In this document: in pieces, positions 32,196 through 41,149 of the stretch
Layout of the letters: each line of letters starts with the position of its first letter
How positions within the stretch are numbered: the first letter of the stretch is position 1
Assembly (NCBI RefSeq): GCF_019679435.2
Contig: NZ_CP139781.1
Span: forward strand, 868,001 to 932,000
Source of the DNA: Actomonas aquatica
GTDB lineage: Bacteria; Verrucomicrobiota; Verrucomicrobiia; Opitutales; Opitutaceae
DNA length: 64,000 nt
Direction: 5' to 3'
Program-made: the position numbers and the translations under genes
Notes under the pieces: model-generated
Database searches by the model: none
What the model was told of the DNA's origin: nothing
The model's input: only the letters and a program-made list of their open reading frames with translations

Positions 32196-35100
32196 TCAGC
32201 GGATCTCGTAGACCTCGACCAGCGTCGCCCCCGTCGCGCCGTCGACGCCTTCGACCGAAGCGGTATAAACCCCCGGATCGACCGTGATGAGCATTGCCGC
32301 ATCGGCCGTGCCGTCCGCGAGGCTGAACGCGCCCACGTAGCTGGAGGCGGCAATGAGATTCTCACGGTTGGGCGCGTCGGACCAGTCGTCATTCACCGCG
32401 ACTTCGACCCCCTCGCGGCGCAGAATCAGGCGCGGATTATCGATGGAGCCGGGGACCTGAAAACTTGCCAGCGTGGGACCGATGGCACGGATGAGGAGGC
32501 GTTTGCGTTCGTTGCCTTGCACGACAAAACCCGCCACTAGCGGATCATCTTCGCCCCGCACGGAGCCACGCACCGAGAGGTTCAACACCGAGCCGATATC
32601 GTTCTGCTCGTAGACTTCGAGCAACCCCGTGCCGCCATCGCCGTCCGCGCTGGTAAGATGCACTGTGTAGTTGCCGGCCGGCAACATCGCCAAGGTCGCA
32701 GCGTCAGCCGAGCCTTCGTCGAACGGGAAGGCGCCGAGTTCGGCCGCGAGCCCAGGCAAGAGATCCGCGGCGGCGTCACTGCCCCACCCTTGATTGGACG
32801 CAATCACCTGCCCGGCCTGATTGAAGATTTCCAAACGCGGAGCAGCGATCACCCCGTTGATATTGTAGCGCCTGAGAGCCGGGCCCACACCGCGAATGAG
32901 CACCGGCTTCCCATCGCTTTCTTCGATGACCAAACCGGCGATCACGGCATCGTTGCCCGCAGCGAGTGCTGCCCGCGTGGATACGTTGGTGAGACGCGGA
33001 TGCGACATGTAAGGCGCCCCCACTTCGCCGGGCACTGCGCCGCTCCAAGGGCTGCTGGGAAACACGCCGATCCGGCTCTCGTCGTAGGTGCGCGCGCGGA
33101 AGTTGCTGTCGGCCGGCAGCGTGACGGAGCCGATGACATCAATCGCATCCGGCGCGATCGCACCTCCGCGCAACCGTGGATCTGCGCCATCGAGGGTGTA
33201 AATGGTGCGCGTGCTGTCGGGCGGAGTGAGCGTAATGGTGCCATCGCCGTTATCGGTGATGCGCGGTCGGGAGGGGAACTGCAGATCAATCCAATAACCA
33301 CGGGAGACCAACCACGTTTCCATGTAGTCCATCTCACTCGCCCAGTCCCCAAATCGGGAGGCATTCTCTGGCCATTTGGCCGCATCGCGAGCGGCGGCAT
33401 CGGTCGAAACGAGACCACGAAAAGCGTCAAAGCGGCGGCGGATTGAGCCTTCGCCCAACACCCCTACGCGCAGGCTTTGCCAGCGGTCCACCCACGCCTG
33501 CATGAAATCGGGATCCTGGGCCAGCATCCCCCACCAACCGAGCCCCCAATAATCCACCGCCTCTCCTTGCGAAGTCGACGGCGTGGGCCGCCACGTGTTC
33601 CACTCGCCGTCACGGGGATCGAATGAATCCATCGAGCGCTCCATGTCCCAAATAGGACCGGCGGCCAGTCGCTGGCCGCGATCCTTGTGGTAGTAGGAAC
33701 TGCGCCAAAAGGCGTCGGTGTTCTTGAAAAACACATTCAACATGTGGTGATCGATCCACGAACCGCGGTCGAGATACTCCAGGTAGTGGCGTCGGCGCCA
33801 GTTGTCGGCGGCGTCGGCGTAGAGTGCGTCCTCCATGCGCTGCACGTAATCAACGATGTAGGCCGATTGTTCGGGCGTGATATCGTCCAGCTTTGGTGTA
33901 TCGACGTGGAGCTCGGAATTGAAAATATCCGGGAATCCGCGGTCCGTTCTCCAGTGAAGCTTCTCGGGATCCGGTTCGTCCACGAGCAAGAGGTAGCCGC
34001 CCGTGACGGCATTACCTTCGTTGTCCTCGTCGTCGAGCCTTTCCAGATCGATGCGACCCGGCTCGACGTCGGTCTTGTCGACCATGATGACCACGCCGTG
34101 GTAATCCGCCATACTGAGACCGTCATCATCGGTATTCAAAAACACCTCGGCCAAGCGCGTCTTGGCGGCCCAGCGACCGATCGCGTTACTCACTTCGTAG
34201 GAGTAAGCGTTCCGGATGTAGGCCGTGTCCCAAAGGTAGGGTGATACCATGTTCCATTCGTCGAACGGCCCCATGCCCAAGAGATCAAACGGGGTCTTTT
34301 CGCCCCAGTCATTGCGCATCTCGAATTTGAATCCCTTTTTTGGATACATCGACGAAGTTTGGCCGCGCACGCGAAAATCCACCATGGTGCTGGCGGTGGG
34401 CCCGTCGGAGATCCGGGTCAGGCCACCCGCCGATGGTTCGAAGGTATAAAGCCATCCGCGACGCTCCGCCCCCCCCTCCAACCAAACCGGGATCATGGGA
34501 CCGGCCCCATGATTATCCACCACGACCACTGGCATGCTTGTGGAAAAGCTGCTCAGACCGGTGCCTCCATCGCCATCGATCTCCACCAATTGAATCGTCG
34601 AGATCACACCATGGCTTTGCCCGTTGCTCGAAAATACCGTGGCGCTGAGCACCGTGGACTCGGTGAGCGTGAGCGGCGCATTGTAAACGAGGGAATCCTC
34701 GTCCGGGTCCGGCGTGTCACCGCCATCCTCGGACGGCGAAGACAGCACGTAACGGATCACTTGGTCGCCCGTGGCACCGCTTAGGGACACCGTGATGGAA
34801 TCGGAAAACGTAGTGGATCCGGTCGAGAAAACCACACTCTCATCGAGCACCACATCTTGGGTGCCGCCATTGCTAGCCCCCGGCGTGGCTTCCGCCAGAT
34901 AGCCAATTACGTTGGTCTCGCCGTCAGTTGTGATGCCGTAGGAAATGTCGGTAATCTGTGGCGGGAACTCCGGGGCATACTGGTAGGCAATCGTAGTGCC
35001 ATCGGGCTGCACTAAACCGAGATACTCCCCCCCCGCGCTCAGACTGAAACTCGCATGCAAAACGCCGGCCGGATCCGTCCGGTCTTTGCCCGAAGTAAAC

Positions 35101-35408
35101 ACCACCAAGTAGCCATTGGCGGGAATCGTGACCGCCGGAAACATCCACTTGGTCAGGTTATCCGCGCGGTCGGTGAGGAACCAACCGGACAGCGACAGAG
35201 CCTGATCGGACGGGTTGTGAATCTCCACCCAATCCTCAAACTCGCCATCTTCATCAGCATAGGTCTCGTCGTTCGAGGCCATGAACTCCGAAATCACCGG
35301 CTGGGCGTGAGCGCTCACCGCGCCCAAGACGAATACGCAAATGCAGTGTATCCAAAACCGACGCACACGCGCCGACTGCTTTTGTGAAACGAATGCAGGA
35401 AGAGTCAT
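32196..35408 (-). CDS. Large secreted lamin-tail/CotH-kinase exoprotein with two C-terminal repeats
   Basis: The protein has 1070 residues from the ATG at 35406-35408. The signal peptide is at about 1-36 (ending GAVSAHAQ). A lamin-tail domain is at about 37-150 (VISEFMASNDE, DWVEIHNPSDQALSLSGWFL). A chitobiase/FN3-like region is at about 185-275. The CotH domain is at about 345-640, with FRVRGQTSSMYPKKGFKFE at 345-363. Two tandem C-terminal modules of about 110 residues (826-935 and 961-1070) share VLIRGVGPAL/LLIRAIGPTL, the APRL/NPRL line and a terminal LEVYE/VEVYE. CotH is a protein kinase in spore formers; its role in secreted proteins of this type is not established. Frames upstream of the chosen start lack a signal. 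Confidence 0.85.
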   Translation of the reverse strand: MTLPAFVSQKQSARVRRFWIHCICVFVLGAVSAHAQPVISEFMASNDETYADEDGEFEDWVEIHNPSDQALSLSGWFLTDRADNLTKWMFPAVTIPANGYLVVFTSGKDRTDPAGVLHASFSLSAGGEYLGLVQPDGTTIAYQYAPEFPPQITDISYGITTDGETNVIGYLAEATPGASNGGTQDVVLDESVVFSTGSTTFSDSITVSLSGATGDQVIRYVLSSPSEDGGDTPDPDEDSLVYNAPLTLTESTVLSATVFSSNGQSHGVISTIQLVEIDGDGGTGLSSFSTSMPVVVVDNHGAGPMIPVWLEGGAERRGWLYTFEPSAGGLTRISDGPTASTMVDFRVRGQTSSMYPKKGFKFEMRNDWGEKTPFDLLGMGPFDEWNMVSPYLWDTAYIRNAYSYEVSNAIGRWAAKTRLAEVFLNTDDDGLSMADYHGVVIMVDKTDVEPGRIDLERLDDEDNEGNAVTGGYLLLVDEPDPEKLHWRTDRGFPDIFNSELHVDTPKLDDITPEQSAYIVDYVQRMEDALYADAADNWRRRHYLEYLDRGSWIDHHMLNVFFKNTDAFWRSSYYHKDRGQRLAAGPIWDMERSMDSFDPRDGEWNTWRPTPSTSQGEAVDYWGLGWWGMLAQDPDFMQAWVDRWQSLRVGVLGEGSIRRRFDAFRGLVSTDAAARDAAKWPENASRFGDWASEMDYMETWLVSRGYWIDLQFPSRPRITDNGDGTITLTPPDSTRTIYTLDGADPRLRGGAIAPDAIDVIGSVTLPADSNFRARTYDESRIGVFPSSPWSGAVPGEVGAPYMSHPRLTNVSTRAALAAGNDAVIAGLVIEESDGKPVLIRGVGPALRRYNINGVIAAPRLEIFNQAGQVIASNQGWGSDAAADLLPGLAAELGAFPFDEGSADAATLAMLPAGNYTVHLTSADGDGGTGLLEVYEQNDIGSVLNLSVRGSVRGEDDPLVAGFVVQGNERKRLLIRAIGPTLASFQVPGSIDNPRLILRREGVEVAVNDDWSDAPNRENLIAASSYVGAFSLADGTADAAMLITVDPGVYTASVEGVDGATGATLVEVYEIR

Positions 35409-35587
35409 AGGTAAATCAATTGCGACAGCACAAGCACCCCGGACACTGGGTCTGGAACGCTGCAACAAGCAGAAGGGACAATCATCGCGACAGCGACCAC
35501 CACCCGTGGTTTAAAAAAATACCCAAAAAGAGGGAAAAATCGCCCTACTCAGAGAGTTTCGGCCAATACGTCGAACGCGTGGGGCGC

Positions 35588-35624
35588 AAAAAAGAAGGGC
35601 TTCACCGCAAGCCGGGTGGAGCCC
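35588..35624 (-). terminator. Rho-independent terminator for Tat oxidoreductase 3
   Basis: Read on the minus strand, GGGCTCCACC pairs with GGTGAAGCCC (one mismatch) around an 8-base loop, followed by TTCTTTTTT. It starts 28 bases past the oxidoreductase stop codon. Confidence 0.8.
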
Positions 35625-35651
35625 CCTGAATCGACCGCGCAGGGAACCGGT

Positions 35652-37115
35652 TCAACCGGGCATTTTGATCGGGAAGTCGCGTCCCGGCATGGCGACGTAT
35701 TCCGGCTTCCGCCAGCCCGGCGCGAATTCGTCCAGCTTGACCGGCGCGCCGGTTTCGAAACAGCGGTTAGCGGCCGCCCCGACAAGCACCGAGGCCGCCC
35801 CACCCCGCTCATCCGACGCCCGACCGTAGGGATCGTGCGGTGGGTTTGCCAGGAACAGGTCGTCGAGCAGAACCTTGTCGCCGCCGCCGTGGCCGCCGGA
35901 GCTGACCCAGGGCTCGTGATCTGTGGCCGGCCCTCGCAGCGGGATCACCCGAGTCGAGATTCCGCCACGAGAGATACCGCCCTGCACGGCGTCGGTGCCA
36001 TTCACGTAGATCTGCTCGACGATCTGATGCTCGATGCGTCCCTGCGTGCCGTTGAAGGCGATCTGGTAGCCCTCCCATGAGTTAAAGGCGTTGAGCGAGT
36101 AGGACAGCGTCACCTTGTTGTCGTAGCGCACGATGACGTTCATCGTATCCTCGATGTCGATACGTGGGTTAAAGACGCATTGATCGCGGTGGTAGCCGTC
36201 GTATTTTTCCTGGTCCAGATAGAGCGCCTTCAGGCCCGCGTTGGCGGCGAGATCCATCTTGAAGGTGCACTTGTCTCCTTCCGGACAGGTGTGGCAGCGC
36301 TCATGATGGCTTTCGAGACCGAGCCGGCGCGCCATCTCAGGCGTGTAAAACTCGCGCTTACCCATGGCTGTGACCTCGACGGGATTCGAACCGAGCCACC
36401 AATTAACGAGGTCAAAATGGTGAGTGGCCTTGTGGACCATCAGGCCGCCGGAATTTTTCTTTTCCCCGTGCCAGCGGCGGAAGTAGTCGGCGCCGTGGTG
36501 CGTGTTGAGCAGCCAATGGAAATCGACCGACAACAGGTCGCCGATCGCGCCCTCCATGAGGAGTTGTTTTACTTGGGTGCGGGCTGGTGAGTAGCGGTAG
36601 TTGAAGGCCACGCGAACGTTTCGCCCGGTGCGTTCGACCGCGTCCTGCACCCGCTGCACCTTGGCGGCCGTCGTGGTCATCGGCTTTTCGGTTACAACGT
36701 CGCAGCCAGCCTCCAAGGCACGCACGATGTAGTCGTCGTGCGTCGCATCCATGGTGGTGACGATCACGATGTCCGGCATCGTCTCGCGGATCATCTTCTC
36801 GAAGTCAGTGTGGGCGTAGGCGGGTGGTGCCTTGGCGCCATTGGTCACCGAACGCTGACGGGCGAGTTCGAGACGGCCGGCGTTAAGATCACACAGGCCA
36901 ACCAACTCACAGGTGTCGGCATAGTTCTTTTCGATGGCACCTTGGTAGAAGCGGGAACGTGAGCCGGTGCCGACGATCGCATACCGCCGACGACGACCGC
37001 CAACTTGCGCGGCCAATCGCGGCGCGAGGGCGATGCCCATGCCGGCGAGGGCAGCAGTTTTAACGAAAGCGCGCCGAGTCGACGCGGAGGACGAAGAGGA
37101 GGGGGTATTGGTCAT
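35652..37115 (-). CDS. Tat-exported Gfo/Idh/MocA oxidoreductase 3 with cysteine cluster
   Basis: The protein has 487 residues from the ATG at 37113-37115; the frame is open further upstream but only this start gives the twin-arginine signal STRRAFVKTAALAGMG (RR at 14-15, ending RLAAQ). The Rossmann loop AIVGTGSRSR is at 46-55 and the signature VVTEKPMTTT has K144. GGLMVHKATHHFDLVNWW is the substrate-site histidine region. Unlike the two other oxidoreductases here, it has four cysteines, C274-x2-C277-x5-C283 and C313, that could bind a metal. The gene stands alone, ends in a terminator, and its substrate is unknown. Confidence 0.87.
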   Translation of the reverse strand: MTNTPSSSSSASTRRAFVKTAALAGMGIALAPRLAAQVGGRRRRYAIVGTGSRSRFYQGAIEKNYADTCELVGLCDLNAGRLELARQRSVTNGAKAPPAYAHTDFEKMIRETMPDIVIVTTMDATHDDYIVRALEAGCDVVTEKPMTTTAAKVQRVQDAVERTGRNVRVAFNYRYSPARTQVKQLLMEGAIGDLLSVDFHWLLNTHHGADYFRRWHGEKKNSGGLMVHKATHHFDLVNWWLGSNPVEVTAMGKREFYTPEMARRLGLESHHERCHTCPEGDKCTFKMDLAANAGLKALYLDQEKYDGYHRDQCVFNPRIDIEDTMNVIVRYDNKVTLSYSLNAFNSWEGYQIAFNGTQGRIEHQIVEQIYVNGTDAVQGGISRGGISTRVIPLRGPATDHEPWVSSGGHGGGDKVLLDDLFLANPPHDPYGRASDERGGAASVLVGAAANRCFETGAPVKLDEFAPGWRKPEYVAMPGRDFPIKMPG

Positions 37116-37234
37116 GGGGAGGGAGAAAGAAAACCCCGCCATCAAAACGACCAGCGACCCGGTTGTCGAATACCTCGCGATGGTGCATTGACTGTCCACC
37201 TCACAAAACGCCCTCACTTGCCTCTCGCTCACTT

Positions 37235-37308
37235 TGGTGCGCCGAGAGGGAATCGAACCCTCCTCTCAAGCTTGGGAAGCTCACATTCTACCGATGAACT
37301 ACCGGCGC
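37235..37308 (-). tRNA. tRNA-Gly (anticodon CCC)
   Basis: This is a 74-base cloverleaf including an encoded CCA. The acceptor stem is GCGCCGG with TCGGCGC (one G-U). The D-stem is GTTC with GAAT, the anticodon stem TGAGC with GCTTG, the anticodon loop TTCCCAA giving CCC (37274-37276), and the T-arm GAGGG-TTCGATT-CCCTC. The discriminator base is A. All arms are consistent, so this is a functional glycine tRNA reading GGG. Confidence 0.95.
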
Positions 37309-37329
37309 GTTTCCAAAGAGTAAGACCGG

Positions 37330-37358
37330 ATATGAATCAGCTGACCGTCGCTGCGCAA
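37330..37358 (-). promoter_or_regulatory. Candidate sigma-70-type promoter for tRNA-Gly
   Basis: On the minus strand, TTGCGC (37353-37358) and TCATAT (37330-37335) are separated by 17 bases, 21 bases upstream of the tRNA 5' end. This would leave a short leader for RNase P. The -10 is imperfect. Confidence 0.4.
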
Positions 37359-37365
37359 TCTCGAA

Positions 37366-37965
37366 CTACGTGTAGGATCGTCGGCCATCGAGCGCGCTCT
37401 TCAGGGTCACCGAATCCGCGTAAAGCACGCCGCCGCCACTGGGCAGTCCAAAGCCGATTCGGCTCACCGCAATCTCCTGCCCCTCCGGCATCAGTTCGTC
37501 GGTCAGGTAGTGGCACGTAGCCTCGCCCTCGACGTCGTTCGACAGCGCCAGGATGAGTTCCCGCACCTCCCCGGATTCCATGCGCTCACGCAGACTCTGC
37601 AGGTTGAGTTGCTCCGGTCCCACCCCGTGAATCGGCGACAACTTACCGTGCAACACATGGTAGCCGCCCCGATAGGCGCCGCTGCGTTCGAGCGCGACGA
37701 GATCGGGCACCTGCTCGACGATACAAACCACACCATGGTCCCGCGCGTCATCTTCACAAACGGCGCACAGAGCGCCCTCGGCGAGATTACCGCAACGGTC
37801 ACAGCGGCGCACCGTGGCCGCGGCGTTCTGCAACGCGTCCACCAGTTCTGGCAGGCGCTCCGGCTTCTCCAGAAGGAGATGCAACGCCACGCGCTCGGCC
37901 GAACGATAGCCGAGTCCCGGGAGGCGCTTCAGCAATTGCTGCAGATGTTCCAGCGATGGCGTCAT
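37366..37965 (-). CDS. recR: Recombination mediator RecR
   Basis: The protein has 199 residues from the ATG at 37963-37965 (MTPSLEHLQQLLKRLPGLGYRSAERVALHLL, shown here in family position). RecR works with RecO/RecF to load RecA on gapped DNA. The helix-hairpin-helix start (LPGLGYRSAERVALHLL), the C4 zinc finger (CDRCGNLAEGALCAVC) and the Toprim domain (VVCIVEQVPDLVALE, YHVLHGKLSPIHG) are all present, and the length is the family standard. The gene follows ybaB by 73 bases, the common ybaB-recR order, though no dnaX is next to them here. Confidence 0.95.
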   Translation of the reverse strand: MTPSLEHLQQLLKRLPGLGYRSAERVALHLLLEKPERLPELVDALQNAAATVRRCDRCGNLAEGALCAVCEDDARDHGVVCIVEQVPDLVALERSGAYRGGYHVLHGKLSPIHGVGPEQLNLQSLRERMESGEVRELILALSNDVEGEATCHYLTDELMPEGQEIAVSRIGFGLPSGGGVLYADSVTLKSALDGRRSYT

Positions 37966-38038
37966 GGGAATTTCGATCTCTCGGATGAGGCGGCACGCCG
38001 CTCCCAATCCAAAATCGAGATTCAAAAACCAAAAATCC

Positions 38039-38347
38039 TTACATGAAGCCCGGCATCTGGAAGCCGGAGGTCACGGCCTTCATCTGCTCGTCGTTGTAAG
38101 TCTTGGCTTGTTCGGCGGCATCCTGCACCGCAGCGAGCACGGTCTCGTTGACAAGGGATGGCTCTTCCTTGAGCAGCTCGGCATCGATTTCGAGCGCGAG
38201 GAATTTGCCCATGCCGTTGATCTTAATCTTCACCGCGCCACCACCGCTGGTGATGTCGAGTTCCTTGGCTTCAAGCGCGGCCTGAGTGGCCTCGACCTGA
38301 CGCTGCATTTTCTGGGCTTGTTTGAGAAGTTTACCGACACCGGCCAT
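38039..38347 (-). CDS. ebfC: YbaB/EbfC family nucleoid-associated protein
   Basis: The protein has 102 residues. The family pattern is clear: GKLLKQAQKMQRQVEATQAAL, then the short beta part with the GAVKIKINGMGKF segment and a C-terminal helix. YbaB/EbfC binds DNA as a dimer with a tweezer-like shape. The gene lies directly upstream of recR on the same strand, the usual genomic pairing. Confidence 0.93.
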   Translation of the reverse strand: MAGVGKLLKQAQKMQRQVEATQAALEAKELDITSGGGAVKIKINGMGKFLALEIDAELLKEEPSLVNETVLAAVQDAAEQAKTYNDEQMKAVTSGFQMPGFM

Positions 38348-38422
38348 GATGGATAGGGATTGGGTTAAAGGACTGCGTGTGAGTGAAGAAAGCCGCTATG
38401 CCTCGTCATCAGGCGACGATCT

Positions 38423-39322
38423 TCAAGCCTCAAGTATCGCGGCGTAACCTTCGCGAAAGGAGGCATAGCGTGGTCGCCAGCCGAGCACGCGCTTCAGTTT
38501 GGCATTCGAAATGATCCGATCCGGCATGTAGGCCCGCCGCCCCGGGGCGCTCACTCCAGTGAAATCGGGCACGGGGCGCCCGAGTGTGCTGGCCAGATGG
38601 GCCACCACGTCACCCTTGGTCGCCGCACCATCATCGGCCACATTGAAGGTCTCGCCGGCTGAATACGACGGCTGAGACCACGCGACCAGGATCGCACTCA
38701 CGATATCGTCACGATGTGCCAGATTGAGGTGATAATCGCTCCGGCCCGGCACGGTTGCATGACCGGCACGCAAACCATCCAACAGGTAATGACGGCTTGG
38801 CCCGTAGATACCGGCCAGCCGCATCACCGTCCAATGACCAGGCCACGCGCGGACTGCTTCCTCGGTCGTGGAAAGCACCACGGCGCGCTCTTCGGACAAT
38901 TCCAGCGCCGCGTCTTCCTCGACCCGCACACCACCATCGGCGGCATACACGGACGTGCTTCCCGTATAGATCAAATGGGCGGACGAATCGTGCTCTTGCG
39001 CCCAACGACTCAGAGACTGCATCCCGGCCAGGTAGCTGTGGCGATAGCCCGCCACTCCGCCGCCCCCTGAACTGACCGAAAACAGGACCAGGTCGAACGC
39101 GGGGGTCAGGCGGTCATGCCAATCGTCGGCCGCCACGTCCGCGACGACTGCGGCACAACCGCGCGACTGCCAGCGCGATCCCGTGGCCTCGCTCCGCGCC
39201 AAAACAGTGACTTCAGCGCCGCGACCGAGCAACGCCTCGACGACCGCTCCACCCACGTAACCTGGTCCGCAGACCAAAGCACGTTTCCCGTCGAAAAAAC
39301 CATCGGCAAGTGAAGCAGGCAT
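38423..39322 (-). CDS. NAD-dependent epimerase/dehydratase-like SDR protein (YeeZ type)
   Basis: The protein has 299 residues from the ATG at 39320-39322 (MPASLADGFFDGK); a start at 39343 would overlap the divergent DJ-1 start. An extended-SDR nucleotide-binding loop CGPGYVGG is at 18-25. LIYTGSTSVYAADGG and RLAGIYGPSRHYLLDGL follow the atypical SDR group in which the YxxxK catalytic pair is not obvious, as in YeeZ-like proteins. It may therefore act on a sugar-nucleotide-like ligand or be a reductase of unknown substrate. It is divergent from the DJ-1 gene with only 19 bases between starts, so the promoters must overlap the coding regions. Confidence 0.72.
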   Translation of the reverse strand: MPASLADGFFDGKRALVCGPGYVGGAVVEALLGRGAEVTVLARSEATGSRWQSRGCAAVVADVAADDWHDRLTPAFDLVLFSVSSGGGGVAGYRHSYLAGMQSLSRWAQEHDSSAHLIYTGSTSVYAADGGVRVEEDAALELSEERAVVLSTTEEAVRAWPGHWTVMRLAGIYGPSRHYLLDGLRAGHATVPGRSDYHLNLAHRDDIVSAILVAWSQPSYSAGETFNVADDGAATKGDVVAHLASTLGRPVPDFTGVSAPGRRAYMPDRIISNAKLKRVLGWRPRYASFREGYAAILEA

Positions 39323-39341
39323 CGCGTAATCTGCCCGCACC

Positions 39342-39896
39342 ATGGCCACTGTTCTGACAATTTTGCCAGAGGGATTTGAAGAGATCGAAGCCATCACGCC
39401 CATCGACCTGTGGCGGCGGGCCGGACTGACCGTCAAGGTGGCTGCGCTTGGAGCGAACAAAAAGGTCACGGGTAAGAACGGTATCACCGTGATCGCCGAT
39501 CAGCTCTTGGGCGCCGTGCCGCCGGAGGCGACCTTTGACCTGCTCTTCCTGCCGGGCGGGCCCGGAGTAAAACACCTGCGCGCCTCGCCTGAAGTGCGGG
39601 AACTCCTCGGTCGTCAATTCGCCGCCGGTCGCCGGATTGCAGCCATCTGTGCCGCCCCGCTCGTTCTGCACGACGCCGGACTCCTCAGTGGTCGCCGCTA
39701 CACTGCCCACCCCACCACCGAAACCGAACTCTCGGCCGTGATCGCCACTGAATACGTCGTCACCGACGGCCCCCTCACCACCTCCCGCGGCGCCGGCACA
39801 GCGCTGCCTTTCGGCCTCAGTCTGATCGAACAACTCCTCAGTGAAGAGAAGGCAAAAGAAATCGGGCTAAGTATTTGTGCGAAAAGTCTTTCTTAA
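39342..39896 (+). CDS. DJ-1/PfpI family protein (YajL type)
   Basis: The protein has 184 residues, the standard length for DJ-1/YajL proteins. The nucleophile-elbow cysteine is C103 in IAAICAAPLVLHDAGLL. The conserved acidic residue is in the EGFEEIE motif near 10-16, and LLFLPGGPG (67-75) forms the oxyanion region. Proteins of this group handle glyoxal-type damage or act as chaperones and redox sensors; the exact activity here is not readable. It is the last gene before the EPS operon. Confidence 0.9.
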   Translation: MATVLTILPEGFEEIEAITPIDLWRRAGLTVKVAALGANKKVTGKNGITVIADQLLGAVPPEATFDLLFLPGGPGVKHLRASPEVRELLGRQFAAGRRIAAICAAPLVLHDAGLLSGRRYTAHPTTETELSAVIATEYVVTDGPLTTSRGAGTALPFGLSLIEQLLSEEKAKEIGLSICAKSLS

Positions 39897-39943
39897 GGTT
39901 CGCGCCACGCGTCCGAACGTTTCAACAATCCCGCCCTCACGTC

Positions 39944-39960
39944 TAGGGGATTCCCCCCTA
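39944..39960. promoter_or_regulatory. TAGGGG-N5-CCCCTA dyad ahead of the large EPS operon
   Basis: A perfect 6-bp dyad with a 5-base centre lies 20 bases before the first glycosyltransferase start. It resembles the dyad at 11845-11866 in front of the Wza/Wzc operon (core TAGGG...CCTA). It could be an operator or, less likely, a terminator of the DJ-1 gene, since no T-tract follows. Confidence 0.45.
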
Positions 39961-39979
39961 TGCGATTTGGGTCCGCCCC

Positions 39980-41149
39980 ATGGTCCGCACCGGCACATCG
40001 CTCGAATCAGTCACATCCCCGGGAAGTGACGCGGCGAAGCCATCGCCGGAGGCTAGAAATTTCCACCCTAATCGCTGGATCCTGCTGGCCCCGGAGATCT
40101 TTAAGCATCAAGGCGGAATATCCCGGGTATCGAGACACTACCTGCAGGTCGTCAGCGAACTCTCCGATCCAGTTCCCTTGGACCTGATCGTGTTGAATGA
40201 CGCGGACGCGCCGAAAACGGAACTTGCCCGCTATGGTGCGACCAACGCCCGGCTCCACCTGTGCAATCGCTCCAAGTGGGCGTGCTGGAAAGCAGTTTGG
40301 CGAGCCACCCAAAAGCCGGGGGCGCACGTGGTCTGCACCCAAGTCTACCTCTCGCCCCTGCTCTGGATCGCCCGCAAGCTGGATCGGTCGTTGAGCTACG
40401 AGATTCTGTTGCACGGCGTTGAAGTGTGGAAGCCGCTTTCGTGTTCCCTGCGTCTCGCGCTTGGCGGCGCGCGCAATGTTTTCAGCGTCAGCCGATATAC
40501 CAAAGACTACGTCGGCGCACGTTATCCGAAGATCGGCGACAAAATTACCGTGCTGCCGAATGCTTTGGACCCGCAGTTCGCGGCTCGATTGCTGCATAAA
40601 AGCGACGAACCCCACGAATCGACCACAATACTCGCGGTTTCGCGCATGGCTGCCCACGACCAAAAAAAAGGCATCGATCACCTCATCGAGGCGATGCCAG
40701 CCATCCGCCGCGCGATCCCCGCAGCGTGCCTTCGAATCGTCGGCGACGGTGCTGATCGAGCCCGGCTGGAGGAGCTCGCCCGGCGAAGCGAAGCCGCGGC
40801 CAGCATCTCGTTTCTGGGCGCGGTCGACGACGCATGCTTACAAGAGGAAATCCAAGCATGTCGGGTCTTTGCGTTGCCCAGCGCCAAGGAAGGATTCGGT
40901 CTGGTTTATCTCGAAGCCATGGCCGCGGGTCGCCCCTGCATCGTCGCGCAGGCCGGCGGCGCCCCGGAGGTGATTGACGAACACTCGGGTATCCCGGTGC
41001 CCTACGGCGATGTCACTGCGTTGGCAAATGCGACGGTCCAAGCACTCACCAAGATTTGGAACCCGGAGCGCATCAAAGCTCGCGCCCAACACTTTTCCTA
41101 CGCCGCGTTTGCCGAACGTTGGCGCCAACTCGTTTTGCATTCCGCGTGA
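39980..41149 (+). CDS. Glycosyltransferase family 4, first gene of EPS operon
   Basis: The protein has 389 residues. It has the GT-B fold with a GT4 C-terminal domain: ILAVSRMAAHDQKKGIDHLIEA, LRIVGDGADRARLEELA, ISFLGAVDDACLQE and the donor-site segment FALPSAKEGFGLVYLEAMAAGRPCI, each readable in order. The N-terminal domain opens after a 30-residue Ser/Pro-rich stretch with ILLAPEIFKHQGGISRVSR. It adds a sugar from a nucleotide donor to the growing polysaccharide at the cytoplasmic side. The next gene starts by GTGA overlap at 41146. Confidence 0.88.
   Translation: MVRTGTSLESVTSPGSDAAKPSPEARNFHPNRWILLAPEIFKHQGGISRVSRHYLQVVSELSDPVPLDLIVLNDADAPKTELARYGATNARLHLCNRSKWACWKAVWRATQKPGAHVVCTQVYLSPLLWIARKLDRSLSYEILLHGVEVWKPLSCSLRLALGGARNVFSVSRYTKDYVGARYPKIGDKITVLPNALDPQFAARLLHKSDEPHESTTILAVSRMAAHDQKKGIDHLIEAMPAIRRAIPAACLRIVGDGADRARLEELARRSEAAASISFLGAVDDACLQEEIQACRVFALPSAKEGFGLVYLEAMAAGRPCIVAQAGGAPEVIDEHSGIPVPYGDVTALANATVQALTKIWNPERIKARAQHFSYAAFAERWRQLVLHSA

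Noticed and set aside
30209..32392. A 727-codon open frame on the minus strand opposite dxs
   Set aside because: It mirrors an intact dxs gene and overlaps the end of the CotH gene; the composition is that of an antisense shadow.
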